Positions 36,701-44,812 of a DNA stretch of 64,000 bases are shown here, in pieces. Source of the stretch: Pandoraea bronchicola (GTDB lineage: Bacteria; Pseudomonadota; Gammaproteobacteria; Burkholderiales; Burkholderiaceae). The position numbers and the translations under genes were made by a program. The stretch spans positions 1 to 64,000 of the forward strand of contig NZ_CABPST010000016.1 of NCBI RefSeq assembly GCF_902459805.1, in the 5' to 3' direction. The notes below the pieces were generated by a model. That model saw only the letters and a program-made list of their open reading frames with translations, was not told the origin of the DNA and searched no databases. Positions within the stretch are counted from its first letter, which is position 1; every line of letters starts with the position of its first letter.

Positions 36701-36921
36701 CCCGGTGCGCCGTTCATCTGGCGCTCGATGAGCGCCGTCACGGAGTCTTCGACCACTTTCGCCGATGCGCCCGGATAGCTGCTCCACACACTGACTGTCG
36801 GCGGTGCGATGTCCGGGTACTGCGCGACGGGCAGCGCGCGGATCGCGAGCACGCCCACCAGCGTAATCAACAGGGAGATCACCCAGGCAAAGACCGGGCG
36901 ATCGATAAAGAAGCGAGCCAT
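33775..36921 (-). CDS. RND multidrug efflux permease (HAE-1)
   Basis: A 1048-aa inner-membrane proton antiporter, the expected length for AcrB-type pumps. It begins MARFFIDRPVFAWVISLLIT and contains the proton-relay DD in helix 4 (GILVDDAIVVVENTERIM), the porter domains and the duplicated second half (GLIATIGLSAKNAILIVEVA). It exports a range of hydrophobic compounds to the outer-membrane factor. It lies 2 bp after the adaptor gene. No TetR repressor is adjacent; a LysR gene is divergent from the operon. Confidence 0.96.
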   Translation of the reverse strand: MARFFIDRPVFAWVISLLITLVGVLAIRALPVAQYPDIAPPTVSVWSSYPGASAKVVEDSVTALIERQMNGAPGLMYTSASSGNGRSSVNLTFRQGTNLDLAAVEVQNRLKTVESRLPEVVRRDGVVVERAADNIHMVVTLASSNPAIGEFDLGEFAAAQVVNQLKRVPGVGQVQFWGTEKAIRIWPDAAKLVALDLTASDVVSKVRAYNARVTVGDIGAGATPASAPINANVVSDSALSTPEAFADIPLRVRADGSAIRLGDVARVELGASDYGYSSRVDGMPATAMGIKLAAGSNAVEVMKAVHKVMDEQSALFPAGVSYQIPYETASFVKVSIQKVIMTLLEAVVLVFLVMYLFMQNLRATLIPTLVVPVALLGTFGVLLGLGYSINTLTMFGMVLAIGILVDDAIVVVENTERIMVEEGLSPYAATVKAMSQISGAIVGITVVLVTVFVPMAFFSGAVGNIYRQFALTLAVSIGFSAFLALSLTPALCATLLRPIAHDHHEKRGFFGWFNRTFALGTERYTRTVSRTLRHPWRAYLVYAIVLIAVPLAFMRLPSAFIPEEDTGSFMVMASEPQGATLPEAMTALKRIESYLMKDEPVKHVFVLGGWNEFGSGPGGGMLFVTLKDWHERTSKHDSVQAVVDRVNEKFAGQPDRMMMAMNSPALPELGSSNGFNLRLQDRAGVGKDTLVAARDELLQKAAQDPLLKNVIFAGQGDVPQIDVAIDRRKMEALKVNMDDVNATLAIMFGSDYVGDFMLGTENRRVIVQADGKQRVSPEDIGNLRVRNANGDMVPLSSFVSLKWKLGSPQLKRYNGYPSFTIQGEAAPGKSSGEAMARMEQLMAELPKGIGHEWSGQSLEERVSGAQAPMLFALSVLVVFLALAALYESWAIPAAVIMVVPLGVIGALGAVSLMGMPNDIYFKVGLIATIGLSAKNAILIVEVANDLTKQGMAWLDAAVEAARLRLRPIVMTSLAFGFGVVPLAIASGPASGAQRAIGVAVLGGIVTATVLAIFLVPLFFLLVGRFVRRPNMDSTDALREGAPAVEGKV

Positions 36922-36923
36922 GG

Positions 36924-38201
36924 TTATTGCGTCTCCGCTTTGGAGGCCGGGCCGGCGCGCGCAGGCGCTGCCGGCTCGGCGTTGTCTTGCGGCTTCGCGT
37001 CACGGGGCGCCTCCGACTTGGCGGGGGCTCTCGTGGCGTCGGTGGCTTCAGCCTTGAGCTTGACTTGCATGCCGTCGGAGAACTGCGCGACGTTTTGCAC
37101 GATGACCTTCTCGCCTCCCTTGAGTCCGTCCGTCACCAGCCAGTCGCGGCCATCCATCGCTTCGGCATGTACCTTCGTGTCGCGCACCTTGCCCTGCGCA
37201 TCGACCACGCGCACCACGGCGCCATCGACCGTACGCGTGAGCGATTCGCGGGGCACGCGCACGATGTTCGGGTTCACCGCCCCTTGCATGCTCACCTTCA
37301 CGAACGCGCCGGGCAGCAGTACGCCGTCAGGGTTCGGCAGCACGGCGCGCATGGCGATAGTGTCCGTACCGGGGTCGACGGCCAGATCGGTGAAGAGCAG
37401 CTTGCCGGGCAATGCGTACTCGCGTCCGTCGGGCAGCGTCACGCGCACCTGCGGCGCAGCCGTCTCGTTGCCGTGTTGCAGCTTGCCGGCGCGCAGATCG
37501 CGCGTCATGGCATAGACTTCGGCGGCCGGTTGCGAGAAGTTCACGTAGATCGGATCGATCTGTTCCACGCGCGTGAGCAGCGTGGCCGAGTCGAGTCCGA
37601 CCAGCGCGCCCTCGGTGACTTCGGCGCGACGCACGCGTCCCGCGATGGGCGAGACGACGCTCGTATAGCCGAGATTGAGTTCCGCCTTTCGGACTTCCGC
37701 CCGGGCCGCGAGGACTTCCGCGCGTGCGCGCGCTTCGGCCGCGCGTGACTCGGCGTCTTCGCGGGCACTGATGGCCCGCTCTTCGAGCAAGCCGCGATAG
37801 CGTTCGATCTTGTCGCGGGCCGAATCGTGTTCGGCCTGCGCCTTGGCCAGCGCGCCGCGCGCGGCATCAAGCGCCGCCGACAGCGGTTGCGGGTCGATGC
37901 GGAACAGCACATCGCCCTTGGCGACCTTCTGACCTTCCTGGTAGCGGCGCTCGATGACGACGCCGCCCGCACGGGCGCGCACGTCGGCACTGCGGTAGGC
38001 CTCCAGGCGTCCCGGCTGCTGGGTCGTGAGCGGTTCGGCGCGACGCTCGACAGTGCGCACGACGGCTTCGGGCTTGGCGTCGACGGCGTCCTTCTTGCCG
38101 CGATCCGAGCAGGCGGCGAGCAAGAGAACACTGGCGATCAGGCTGGCGGACACGCCAGTTAGCATTCCGAAACGGGTTCGGTTATCGATTTTCGGTGACA
38201 T
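36924..38201 (-). CDS. RND periplasmic adaptor lipoprotein
   Basis: A 425-aa membrane-fusion protein with lipobox LLLAAC (Cys about residue 31), split lipoyl domain (QPGRLEAYRSADVRARAGGV; GYTSVVSPIAGRVRRAEVTE), alpha-hairpin (residues about 105-165) and beta-barrel domains. The C-terminus is an Ala/Pro/Lys-rich tail of about 45 residues that goes beyond the conserved family core. First gene of the pump operon. Confidence 0.94.
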   Translation of the reverse strand: MSPKIDNRTRFGMLTGVSASLIASVLLLAACSDRGKKDAVDAKPEAVVRTVERRAEPLTTQQPGRLEAYRSADVRARAGGVVIERRYQEGQKVAKGDVLFRIDPQPLSAALDAARGALAKAQAEHDSARDKIERYRGLLEERAISAREDAESRAAEARARAEVLAARAEVRKAELNLGYTSVVSPIAGRVRRAEVTEGALVGLDSATLLTRVEQIDPIYVNFSQPAAEVYAMTRDLRAGKLQHGNETAAPQVRVTLPDGREYALPGKLLFTDLAVDPGTDTIAMRAVLPNPDGVLLPGAFVKVSMQGAVNPNIVRVPRESLTRTVDGAVVRVVDAQGKVRDTKVHAEAMDGRDWLVTDGLKGGEKVIVQNVAQFSDGMQVKLKAEATDATRAPAKSEAPRDAKPQDNAEPAAPARAGPASKAETQ

Positions 38202-38503
38202 GTAAGAGCGTTGGATTTACGACATCCGGTCAGGGTGTCGAGGCCGCGTTCGGTGCGCGACATCAACCAGTGGCGAAGCCAGTGGTGGGAAACCGGGAGC
38301 CCACATCTCTCCAGGCGCGCCGTGGGTGGCAGGTGCGCGTTGCGCGAAGGGGGTCTTTGCCTGAGACCACCGGACCGGGGGATCCGGTCGTCTGCCGCCT
38401 CGCCTATGTTGGCGTTTCAATCTGGCGTTTTATATTGGAGAAGCGCAATTCTGCCCCGAATTTGTTGTTAGAAAAAGTTGGAACCTATCTATAAAATGGA
38501 TGA
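38202..38503. other. divergent promoter region between the RND operon and lysR
   Basis: 302 bp with no gene. TATAAA (38490-38495) ahead of the LysR start may be its -10 box, with TTGTTA (38465-38470) as a loosely spaced -35. A GC-rich hairpin (ACCGG...CCGGT around 38360-38390) lies in the middle. I see no clear LysR T-N11-A box that I would defend. Confidence 0.4.
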
Positions 38504-39376
38504 ATGAACTGGACAATAGAACAATTGCGCTACTTTGTGGCGGCGGCGGAGGAAGGATCGATATCGGCTGCTGCCCGGCGGCTGGGCAAAGCCCAGTCGG
38601 CGGTGAGTACGGCGATTTCGCTGCTCGAAGCCGATTTGGGATTTGAACTATTCGACCGGAGTCGCCGAAACGCGAGACTCACCGATCAGGGTGAGGTGAT
38701 GCTGCTCGAGGCCAAGGAACTGTTGCGGCAGGCCGAGGGCCTGAACCATCGCGCGAATGCCTTGGCGTTCGGCGAGCAGCCGCAGTTGTCGCTGGCGCTC
38801 GACGAGGCACTGCCCTATCAGGCCGTGAGCGAGCTGGTACGCGATCTCGCTTACCAGTTCGCCTATCTGGAGCTGACCCTGCTCAACGGCACCTCGACCG
38901 CGGTCGCCGAATACGTCGAGAAGCAGCGTGCAGACATCGGCTTTCACGTGGATCGCGGGGCGATTTCGTCGGCGCTGGGACACAAATATGTCGGCTCGGC
39001 CGTGCAGGGGGTATTCGTCGCGGGCGACCACCCGCTGGCGTACCGCGATCAGGTGACGCGCGGCGATCTGGCGAAGTACCGGCAGATTCTGTTGCAGATG
39101 AACGACTTCACGCCGTTGCAACTCAGCCCGTCGATCTGGCGGGCGGACAGTTCGTATGTGATCGCCAGCATGGTCGTCGACAAACTTGGCTGGGCCGTAC
39201 TCCCCATCGATATTGCGGAGTACGAAGACCTTCACGAACTGCGCTGCGACGATCTCGGTCTGCCGCAGTTGCCCGTGCGAATGCTCTGGCGTTTCGGGCG
39301 GGATCCCAATGATGTGATGCGGTGGTGCGAGGCACGTTTTGCCGAGCTGCTGCGGGTGATTTCACAGGAGACATAA
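38504..39376 (+). CDS. LysR-family regulator
   Basis: A 290-aa LysR regulator (MNWTIEQLRYFVAAAEEGSI, then RRLGKAQSAVSTAISLLEADLG; effector domain from about residue 90, AVLPIDIAEYEDLHEL near the end). It is divergent from the RND pump operon and 4 bp upstream of an AraC gene, so it may control either. The HTH residues are intact; the ligand is unknown. Confidence 0.9.
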   Translation: MNWTIEQLRYFVAAAEEGSISAAARRLGKAQSAVSTAISLLEADLGFELFDRSRRNARLTDQGEVMLLEAKELLRQAEGLNHRANALAFGEQPQLSLALDEALPYQAVSELVRDLAYQFAYLELTLLNGTSTAVAEYVEKQRADIGFHVDRGAISSALGHKYVGSAVQGVFVAGDHPLAYRDQVTRGDLAKYRQILLQMNDFTPLQLSPSIWRADSSYVIASMVVDKLGWAVLPIDIAEYEDLHELRCDDLGLPQLPVRMLWRFGRDPNDVMRWCEARFAELLRVISQET

Positions 39377-39380
39377 GCCA

Positions 39381-40448
39381 ATGCACGACGCGTCACGGCA
39401 GTTCGCCGCCCGGTTCGACAGCCAGGTGCTTCCGGAAGCGCCGGAGGTTTGGCGTACGTTGGTGCGTCCCTACGCCGATGTCCGAATCGAGGCGAGTCCG
39501 CACGGCTTTACGGGCGAGATGAGCGGCACGCATCTGGGCGACAGCCTGATCAGTCGCACTGGCTGCTCTGCCACCATGGATCATCGCCGCAACGCGATCG
39601 ATGTCCGGCGAAGCCACGTAGATCATCTGCTGATTGTGCTTTTCACCTCGGGACGCGTCCAAGGTGAATATGGCAAACGCACCCTCAATGCAACGCCCGG
39701 AGCGATCGGCGTGCTGGATCTGGGGCAGACGTTCAAAAGCCGCACCACGTCGCTCTCGACCATCACGCTGACCGTACCGCGCGACCGGCTCCCGACGTCG
39801 CTACGCAACCGGAAGCTGCACGGTGCGGTGCTTGACCCCGGGCTGGGTGTGACCCGATTACTTGCGTCGCATATGACGGAGTTGTTGAAAAGCGCCCCCA
39901 CGCTGACGAACGAAGAAATGACGGCTTCCGTGAATGCAAGTCTGATGCTGCTTGGCGGTGCACAGTCGAAACTGCTGGACAGTGCAGGCGACGCGCAGCA
40001 GGTTGTACGCGAAGGCGTGAAGCGGCTGGTTCGGGAGCATATCGATCACTCTCTGACTTCCGAGGCCTTATCGCCAGAGCAGATTTCGGCGGCAATGGGC
40101 CTCTCTCGCTCCAGCCTGTATCGACTGTTTCAGGCGGACGGCGGCGTGCAGGCCTACATTCAGGCACGCAAGCTCGACCGGTGCTTCGACGAATTGCTGC
40201 TATCCACAGGCAATCGCATCACCATCATCGAGATTGCCTATCGCTACGGTTTCTCGAGCGAGAGCGTGTTTAGCCGCGCCTTCCGCCGCCGGTTCGGTGT
40301 CAGTCCGCGCGAAGTGCGGGCCAGCGCCGGACGGACGAAGGATCGCAAGCCTGTCGGACCGGCATCGCCAGACGACGAGGCGACTGTGCGAGGCTGGCTC
40401 GAAGGTATTCAACGCACGCCGGCGGCGCGGACGGAGACATCTACCTGA
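39381..40448 (+). CDS. AraC-family regulator
   Basis: A 355-aa regulator with an AraC-binding-like N-terminal domain (residues about 20-200, including LISRTGCSATMDHRRNAIDV) and a C-terminal double HTH (SPEQISAAMGLSRSSLYRLF; TIIEIAYRYGFSSESVFSRAFRRRFGVSPREVR). It follows the LysR gene by 4 bp, a probable operon, and precedes the autotransporter gene by 116 bp, which makes the latter a candidate target. The last 35 residues are unconserved. Confidence 0.9.
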   Translation: MHDASRQFAARFDSQVLPEAPEVWRTLVRPYADVRIEASPHGFTGEMSGTHLGDSLISRTGCSATMDHRRNAIDVRRSHVDHLLIVLFTSGRVQGEYGKRTLNATPGAIGVLDLGQTFKSRTTSLSTITLTVPRDRLPTSLRNRKLHGAVLDPGLGVTRLLASHMTELLKSAPTLTNEEMTASVNASLMLLGGAQSKLLDSAGDAQQVVREGVKRLVREHIDHSLTSEALSPEQISAAMGLSRSSLYRLFQADGGVQAYIQARKLDRCFDELLLSTGNRITIIEIAYRYGFSSESVFSRAFRRRFGVSPREVRASAGRTKDRKPVGPASPDDEATVRGWLEGIQRTPAARTETST

Positions 40449-40564
40449 GGCAAGGGGGTACGTGAGCCTCATCCGTGAGATCGGCAGTCAAGTTTTCCGG
40501 GACGTGGGGCTGGGTATGGAATTTTCGATTCGTGGAAGATCGTGTCTTTTCGCGACCCTCAACG

Positions 40565-41929
40565 ATGAACCCCACCCTCCCGTCGCGTCGAAGCGCCTAC
40601 CCACGCATTTCGCTCCTCGCCCTATCGATCGGTGCGCTGTTCGCACCGGCGGCATACGCAGCCGATCCTGTGATTGCGGACGCCCCCATTCTTTTCGGAC
40701 CGAGTAACGGCGGCTCGGCAAATTCCGTCGCCATGAGCGCAGATGGCTCCACCATCATCGGAACTGCCACGCCGCCTCAGGGCATGCCACAGGCCTTTCG
40801 CTGGACAAGCGCCACCGGCATGCAGAATTTCGGCACACCCGATGGCAGCTATATCCGCGCGGGCTCGGTCAATGCCGATGGTAGCGTCGTCGTCGGTCAA
40901 TACACGCCGGTGCTCGGCGCCGGTACGTTCGCCTTTCGCTGGACGGCGAGCGCGGGTGTACAGAGTCTCGGCACGCTCGGCGGCGCAACCTCCAATGCGT
41001 CTGGCGTGAGTGCCGACGGTGCCGTCGTCGTGGGCTCCTCTTACACTACGGACAACGTCAACTTGCGCGCCATTCGCTGGACAGCCGCCACCGGCATGGT
41101 GGATCTGGGCACGCTGGGCGGCAGCGATTCCACCGCAATTGCCGTGAGTGCCGATGGCAGCACCGTCGTAGGTCTGGCAACCACAAGCACCAATGCGTCG
41201 CATGCGTTCCGTTGGACATCGGCCAGCGCTATGCAGGATCTGGGGACGATCGGTGGCGAAAGCTCGTATGCGACAGCGGTGAGTGCCAACGGTGCCGTCG
41301 TGGCGGGACAGGCGATGACCCCGGGCTACGAAACGCGTGTGTTCCGCTGGACGAGCGCCACCGGCATGAAAGATATCGGCACGTTGGGCGGAGACACTGC
41401 CAATCTCTATGGCATGAGCGCCGACGGCGCCGTCCTCGTCGGAAGTGCCGCACCAGCCGGCAACACTACGCTTCACGCCTTTCGCTGGTCAAGCGCTACG
41501 GGTATGGCAGATCTGGGAACGCTGGGCGGCATCGCTTCCATAGCGACTGCGGTCAATGCCAATGGCGCCGTGGTCGTGGGGATCGCCATTATGGCCGAGG
41601 GCAATCCACGCATCTTTCGCTGGACGAATGCTACGGGCATGCAGGATCTGCAAACGCTGCTGGCGAATGCCGGGGTCCGCATGAACGGTATCTCCCTGAA
41701 TTCGGCAACGGGTCTGTCATCGAACGGACAGTACATCGTCGGGGATGGCGGCGGGCCGGCGACGAACGGCACCGGTCAGGTTTATCTTGTCCGATATATC
41801 GATGCGACGATTTTGCATCCCCCCACAACGGACCCGGCTACCCCTGAGCCGGGGGGGGATCGACACCCGCGACACCCACTACACCTACGACGCCTACGAC
41901 ACCTTCGGCACCCGTCATCGCAGGCGTAA
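40565..41929 (+). CDS. HAF-repeat autotransporter passenger (frame closes early)
   Basis: A 454-aa product as sequenced. The signal peptide (MNPTLPSRRSAYPRISLLAL to AAYA, about 32 aa) is followed by about seven HAF-type repeats of roughly 45 residues built on AFRWTSATGMxDLGTLGG and AVSADGSVVVG, then a Pro/Thr linker. At the G8 tract (41851-41858) the frame leads into an unrelated Arg/His-rich tail (DRHPRHPLHLRRLRHLRHPS) and stops. The natural continuation is the beta-barrel in the next frame. With nine G (or six) the gene would read as one 752-aa autotransporter ending at 42822. The frame is open from 40475, but ATG 40565 begins the signal peptide. Confidence 0.85.
   Translation: MNPTLPSRRSAYPRISLLALSIGALFAPAAYAADPVIADAPILFGPSNGGSANSVAMSADGSTIIGTATPPQGMPQAFRWTSATGMQNFGTPDGSYIRAGSVNADGSVVVGQYTPVLGAGTFAFRWTASAGVQSLGTLGGATSNASGVSADGAVVVGSSYTTDNVNLRAIRWTAATGMVDLGTLGGSDSTAIAVSADGSTVVGLATTSTNASHAFRWTSASAMQDLGTIGGESSYATAVSANGAVVAGQAMTPGYETRVFRWTSATGMKDIGTLGGDTANLYGMSADGAVLVGSAAPAGNTTLHAFRWSSATGMADLGTLGGIASIATAVNANGAVVVGIAIMAEGNPRIFRWTNATGMQDLQTLLANAGVRMNGISLNSATGLSSNGQYIVGDGGGPATNGTGQVYLVRYIDATILHPPTTDPATPEPGGDRHPRHPLHLRRLRHLRHPSSQA
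41851..41858 (+). repeat. poly-G (G8) tract, candidate phase-variation switch
   Basis: Eight consecutive G between the passenger linker (TDPATPEPG) and a Thr/Pro linker in the other frame (STPATPTTPTTPTTPSAP). Adding one G or removing two restores the frame. Homopolymer tracts at such positions are classical slipped-strand switches of surface proteins; a sequencing error in the tract is the main alternative. Confidence 0.75.
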
Positions 41930-42822
41930 CGACGCCTGCGTCAGTGCAAGCCTCGGCGAATCAGTTGGGTCAGGCGCGTCAAAGCATCATGGGGCAGATG
42001 CACGGCTTCGCCGACCAGATGCTGGGCGAAGGCTCGTGGTCGGGCGCGCCGAGCGGGGTGTCGGCTTTCGGCTCGGTCGGCTCGCTGGCCGCAGGGATCA
42101 CGGGGCACTTGAATCTGGCGCCGTTCGAACTCGTCGCGGGTCTTGGCTACGCGTCCGAAAGCTATTCCGATACAGAGATGAAGGGCGCCTTCACCGCAGC
42201 AGCCAAACTGCGCTACACGCACATGTTCAGCGAGCGGCTCGGGTGGTTCGGCGAGGTCGGCGGCTTCTACTCGCCCGACAGCAATTATCGATTCTCTCGC
42301 AACTACGCCAACGGCTCGGGCACGGCGACGGGCAGCGGCAGTACGTCAGGAAAACAAGCCTATGGATTTGCGCGTCTCGGCACGCTGATCAACGTGACGG
42401 CGGACGATCAACTGACGCAGTCCATCGAAATCGGACGCCAGGTCCTGCATACGGGGTCGTATAGCGAAGTCCTGTCGCCGGCCAATCCGTTCGAAGCGAA
42501 CCTGTCGGCGTCGTCGTCCACCATGAACGTATTCAAATTCCGCGAGAAGTGGGTGCATGCGTTCACACAGAGCATCGACGCCGCCATCTGGGGCGCGTGG
42601 GCACACGGTTTCAGCTACCGGGACAGCTCGCAACTGAACGTCGGCGGCGTTGGCGCGCTCTCGCCGCAAGTGTCGAGCAGCCTCAATTGGATGGAGTATG
42701 GTGCCCGGGTGGGCTATCGGGTGAATCAGAAGGCGAAGGTCTCGGCATTCATCAACGGCGTGGCCGGCGGTGACGTCGGCGCGCGCACCCACGTCGGGGT
42801 CAATCTCGAGATGTTTTTTTGA
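41859..42822 (+). pseudogene. autotransporter beta-barrel, out of frame with its passenger
   Basis: The frame one base back from the passenger encodes a Thr/Pro linker and then a C-terminal autotransporter barrel: QSIMGQMHGFADQMLGEG, LAAGITGHLNLAPFELVAGLGYASESYSD region, repeated amphipathic strands and the terminal aromatic VGVNLEMFF. It has no plausible start or signal peptide of its own (the first start-like codon is GTG 41944), so on its own it would not be exported. Intact codons and a perfect C-terminus argue for an OFF phase rather than decay. Its end overlaps the convergent YaiI gene by 23 bp. Confidence 0.8.
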
Positions 42823-43282
42823 TGGCATTGCCTGACGCGCGGTGCCGGGCCAGAAAGCGATCGAGCTGTCCAGCGAAGGTCTTGCTGTCACGCGCACTGT
42901 AGGGGTCCGGACCGCCCGTGTCGATGCCCGCAACCCGCAATTGATCCATCATGTCGCGCACCGTCAGGCGCTCCTGGATGTTGTCCCGCGAGAACCAGTT
43001 TCCACGCGGGTCGAGCGCATGGCCGCCTTTGTCGAGTACGGCAGCCGCAAGCGGGATGTCAGCGGTAATCACGAGATCGCCCGATGTCACCAGCTCGACG
43101 ATGCGCGCGTCGGCGACGTCGAAACCCGACGGCACCTGAATCGCCTTGATGAACGGGGACGGCGGCGTGCGCAAGAATTGATTCGCGACCAGCGTCACCG
43201 GCACCTCTTCACGCCGTGCGGCGCGAAACAATATTTCCTTGACGGCTGAGGGGCAGGCATCAGCGTCGACTAGCACTTGCAT
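42800..43282 (-). CDS. YaiI/YqxD-family (DUF188) protein
   Basis: A 160-aa PIN-like protein ([20 protein letters not shown], VLVxDxDACP signature, then [38 protein letters not shown]). The family has an NYN/PIN nuclease-like fold but no proven function. ATG 43282 begins the conserved core; the longer open frame upstream is not family-like. It lies 76 bp downstream of the phosphatase gene on the same strand and may be read through from it. Confidence 0.92.
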   Translation of the reverse strand: MQVLVDADACPSAVKEILFRAARREEVPVTLVANQFLRTPPSPFIKAIQVPSGFDVADARIVELVTSGDLVITADIPLAAAVLDKGGHALDPRGNWFSRDNIQERLTVRDMMDQLRVAGIDTGGPDPYSARDSKTFAGQLDRFLARHRASGNAIKKTSRD

Positions 43283-43358
43283 GAAGGTCGTTTCCACCGT
43301 GAAAACGAGCATCATATGCCAATCGACGCTGATCCCGCCCCTTACCCCTGTTGAATCG

Positions 43359-44753
43359 CTACTGAACCGTGGCGTATGTCTCTGGCGCGGTGGCGTCCGG
43401 ATCGATCGCCGCATCGACGTTCGCCCGGAACTGATCGACCGTCATCCATTCGAGCCCCCCGTGCCCGGGCCGATAGACTGCGCGAAGCGGCAGTTGTCCC
43501 TCGCCAAGCGGCGTCAGATTGCGCATCTGGTCCAGGCTTTGCGCCAGGTACGAAACCCGCACGAAGCGCTTGCCGTCCCGATCGCGCACGAAGCGCTCGA
43601 ACAGCAGCGTGCCGCCGGGTACCGCGTCGTTGTCTCGATAATTGCCGAGCTTCCAGTCGAAACCAAGCATCGCGCGCAGTTGCGAGATATTGGTGTCATG
43701 CGCGACGAACACCGTCAGACGGGCGGGCGGCGGACCGCCCTGCACGTCGTTACGGGCTTCGACAGCCATCGCCACCTGACTGAGCAGTTGCGAGCCGCCG
43801 CGGCGCGCCAGATACGGTGTGTGATTGACAAGGTCGTACTTGGCGCTGCGCAGCCCCATCAGACGTACGACGTCGTCGGCACGCTTTACGTGTCCGAAGG
43901 CGATGCGCTTGAGCGGCCAGCCGTCTGCGTACTGCATCCGAATGGTTTCGCTCATGCTCGCACCGACCGAGACCGGGCCCGTCAGGCCGACCTTGCCGTC
44001 GTCCTTCACGCCCCAGGCCTTGGCATACAGACCGCAGGCGTTCGCGCTACGCTTGGCCACGCAATCGGCAGGGGCCCCGACAGCGGCAGCCATCGCCGCA
44101 ACGTCCGCCGCGTATTTGCGACGCGCCAGCTCGGGATTGCCGCCCATCGCCTGCAAAATGGTCGCGCGCGCCTTGGCAGGGTCGGCTGTCCCGAGCCCAA
44201 GCTCGCTACCGTGGAACAGCGTATCGGTCGTCTGAGTGGCGTGCCCGACCGGCACCTGACAGCCCGGAAACATGCCGTCGAGCAGCGCCTTGGCGGTCGC
44301 CTGCGTACGCGATGCCGGGCTCGACCAGACAAACGTGTCGCCCGCCACCTCGCAACCGCCCCCCGACAACAGACCGAGGCGTTCAAAGTAGTCACGCTCC
44401 CAACGGCCCAGCAGCACCACCGCTTGATAACCGTGCGGCGTGAGCTGACCGTCCTGGACTTCGAACGCGGGCCAGTCCTGCGCCGAGGCGGCGTTCATCT
44501 TCGGCGTGTCCGTCGCCGCGCGCACACCATGTCGCATGACGATGACCGCGCGTTCGAGATGCATGTCCGGCGGCACGGCACCGGACGAGCGCGGCGCGTG
44601 CGAATGCACTTGCCCATGTTCCGGCACATCATACGCAGCCGGATTCGTCTGCGCGAACGCCGACGTGGCGGGCGTGGCCAGCGCCTGCAAAGCCAACGCC
44701 GCGACCAGAACCCGCAAGGCGGGACACAGGCCGCGTGGGTGTTCTTGCATCAT
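43359..44753 (-). CDS. periplasmic histidine acid phosphatase, AppA/phytase type
   Basis: A 464-aa exported phosphatase with a signal peptide (residues 1 to about 34, ending SAFA). The branch-2 histidine phosphatase signatures are RHGVRAA (74-80; catalytic His75, the usual Pro of RHGxRxP is Ala) and HDTN (352-355, catalytic acid Asp353), as in E. coli AppA and Agp glucose-1-phosphatase. It hydrolyses phosphomonoesters such as phytate or sugar phosphates in the periplasm; which one cannot be read directly. It is the last gene of a TonB-ExbB-ExbD-receptor operon, 59 bp after the receptor, which ties it to uptake. ATG 44753 has GGAAG upstream; MNYL at 44780 is an alternative. Confidence 0.87.
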   Translation of the reverse strand: MMQEHPRGLCPALRVLVAALALQALATPATSAFAQTNPAAYDVPEHGQVHSHAPRSSGAVPPDMHLERAVIVMRHGVRAATDTPKMNAASAQDWPAFEVQDGQLTPHGYQAVVLLGRWERDYFERLGLLSGGGCEVAGDTFVWSSPASRTQATAKALLDGMFPGCQVPVGHATQTTDTLFHGSELGLGTADPAKARATILQAMGGNPELARRKYAADVAAMAAAVGAPADCVAKRSANACGLYAKAWGVKDDGKVGLTGPVSVGASMSETIRMQYADGWPLKRIAFGHVKRADDVVRLMGLRSAKYDLVNHTPYLARRGGSQLLSQVAMAVEARNDVQGGPPPARLTVFVAHDTNISQLRAMLGFDWKLGNYRDNDAVPGGTLLFERFVRDRDGKRFVRVSYLAQSLDQMRNLTPLGEGQLPLRAVYRPGHGGLEWMTVDQFRANVDAAIDPDATAPETYATVQ

Positions 44754-44812
44754 GCTCGTTCTTCCGGTGAGGTAGTTCATTTCACGATGGTCTGAGGTGG
44801 TACCGCGCGCGA

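Noticed and set aside
34813-37515. 900-codon open frame on the plus strand opposite the RND permease and adaptor
   Set aside because: Antisense shadow rich in Arg and His; the minus strand encodes complete, motif-bearing RND proteins.
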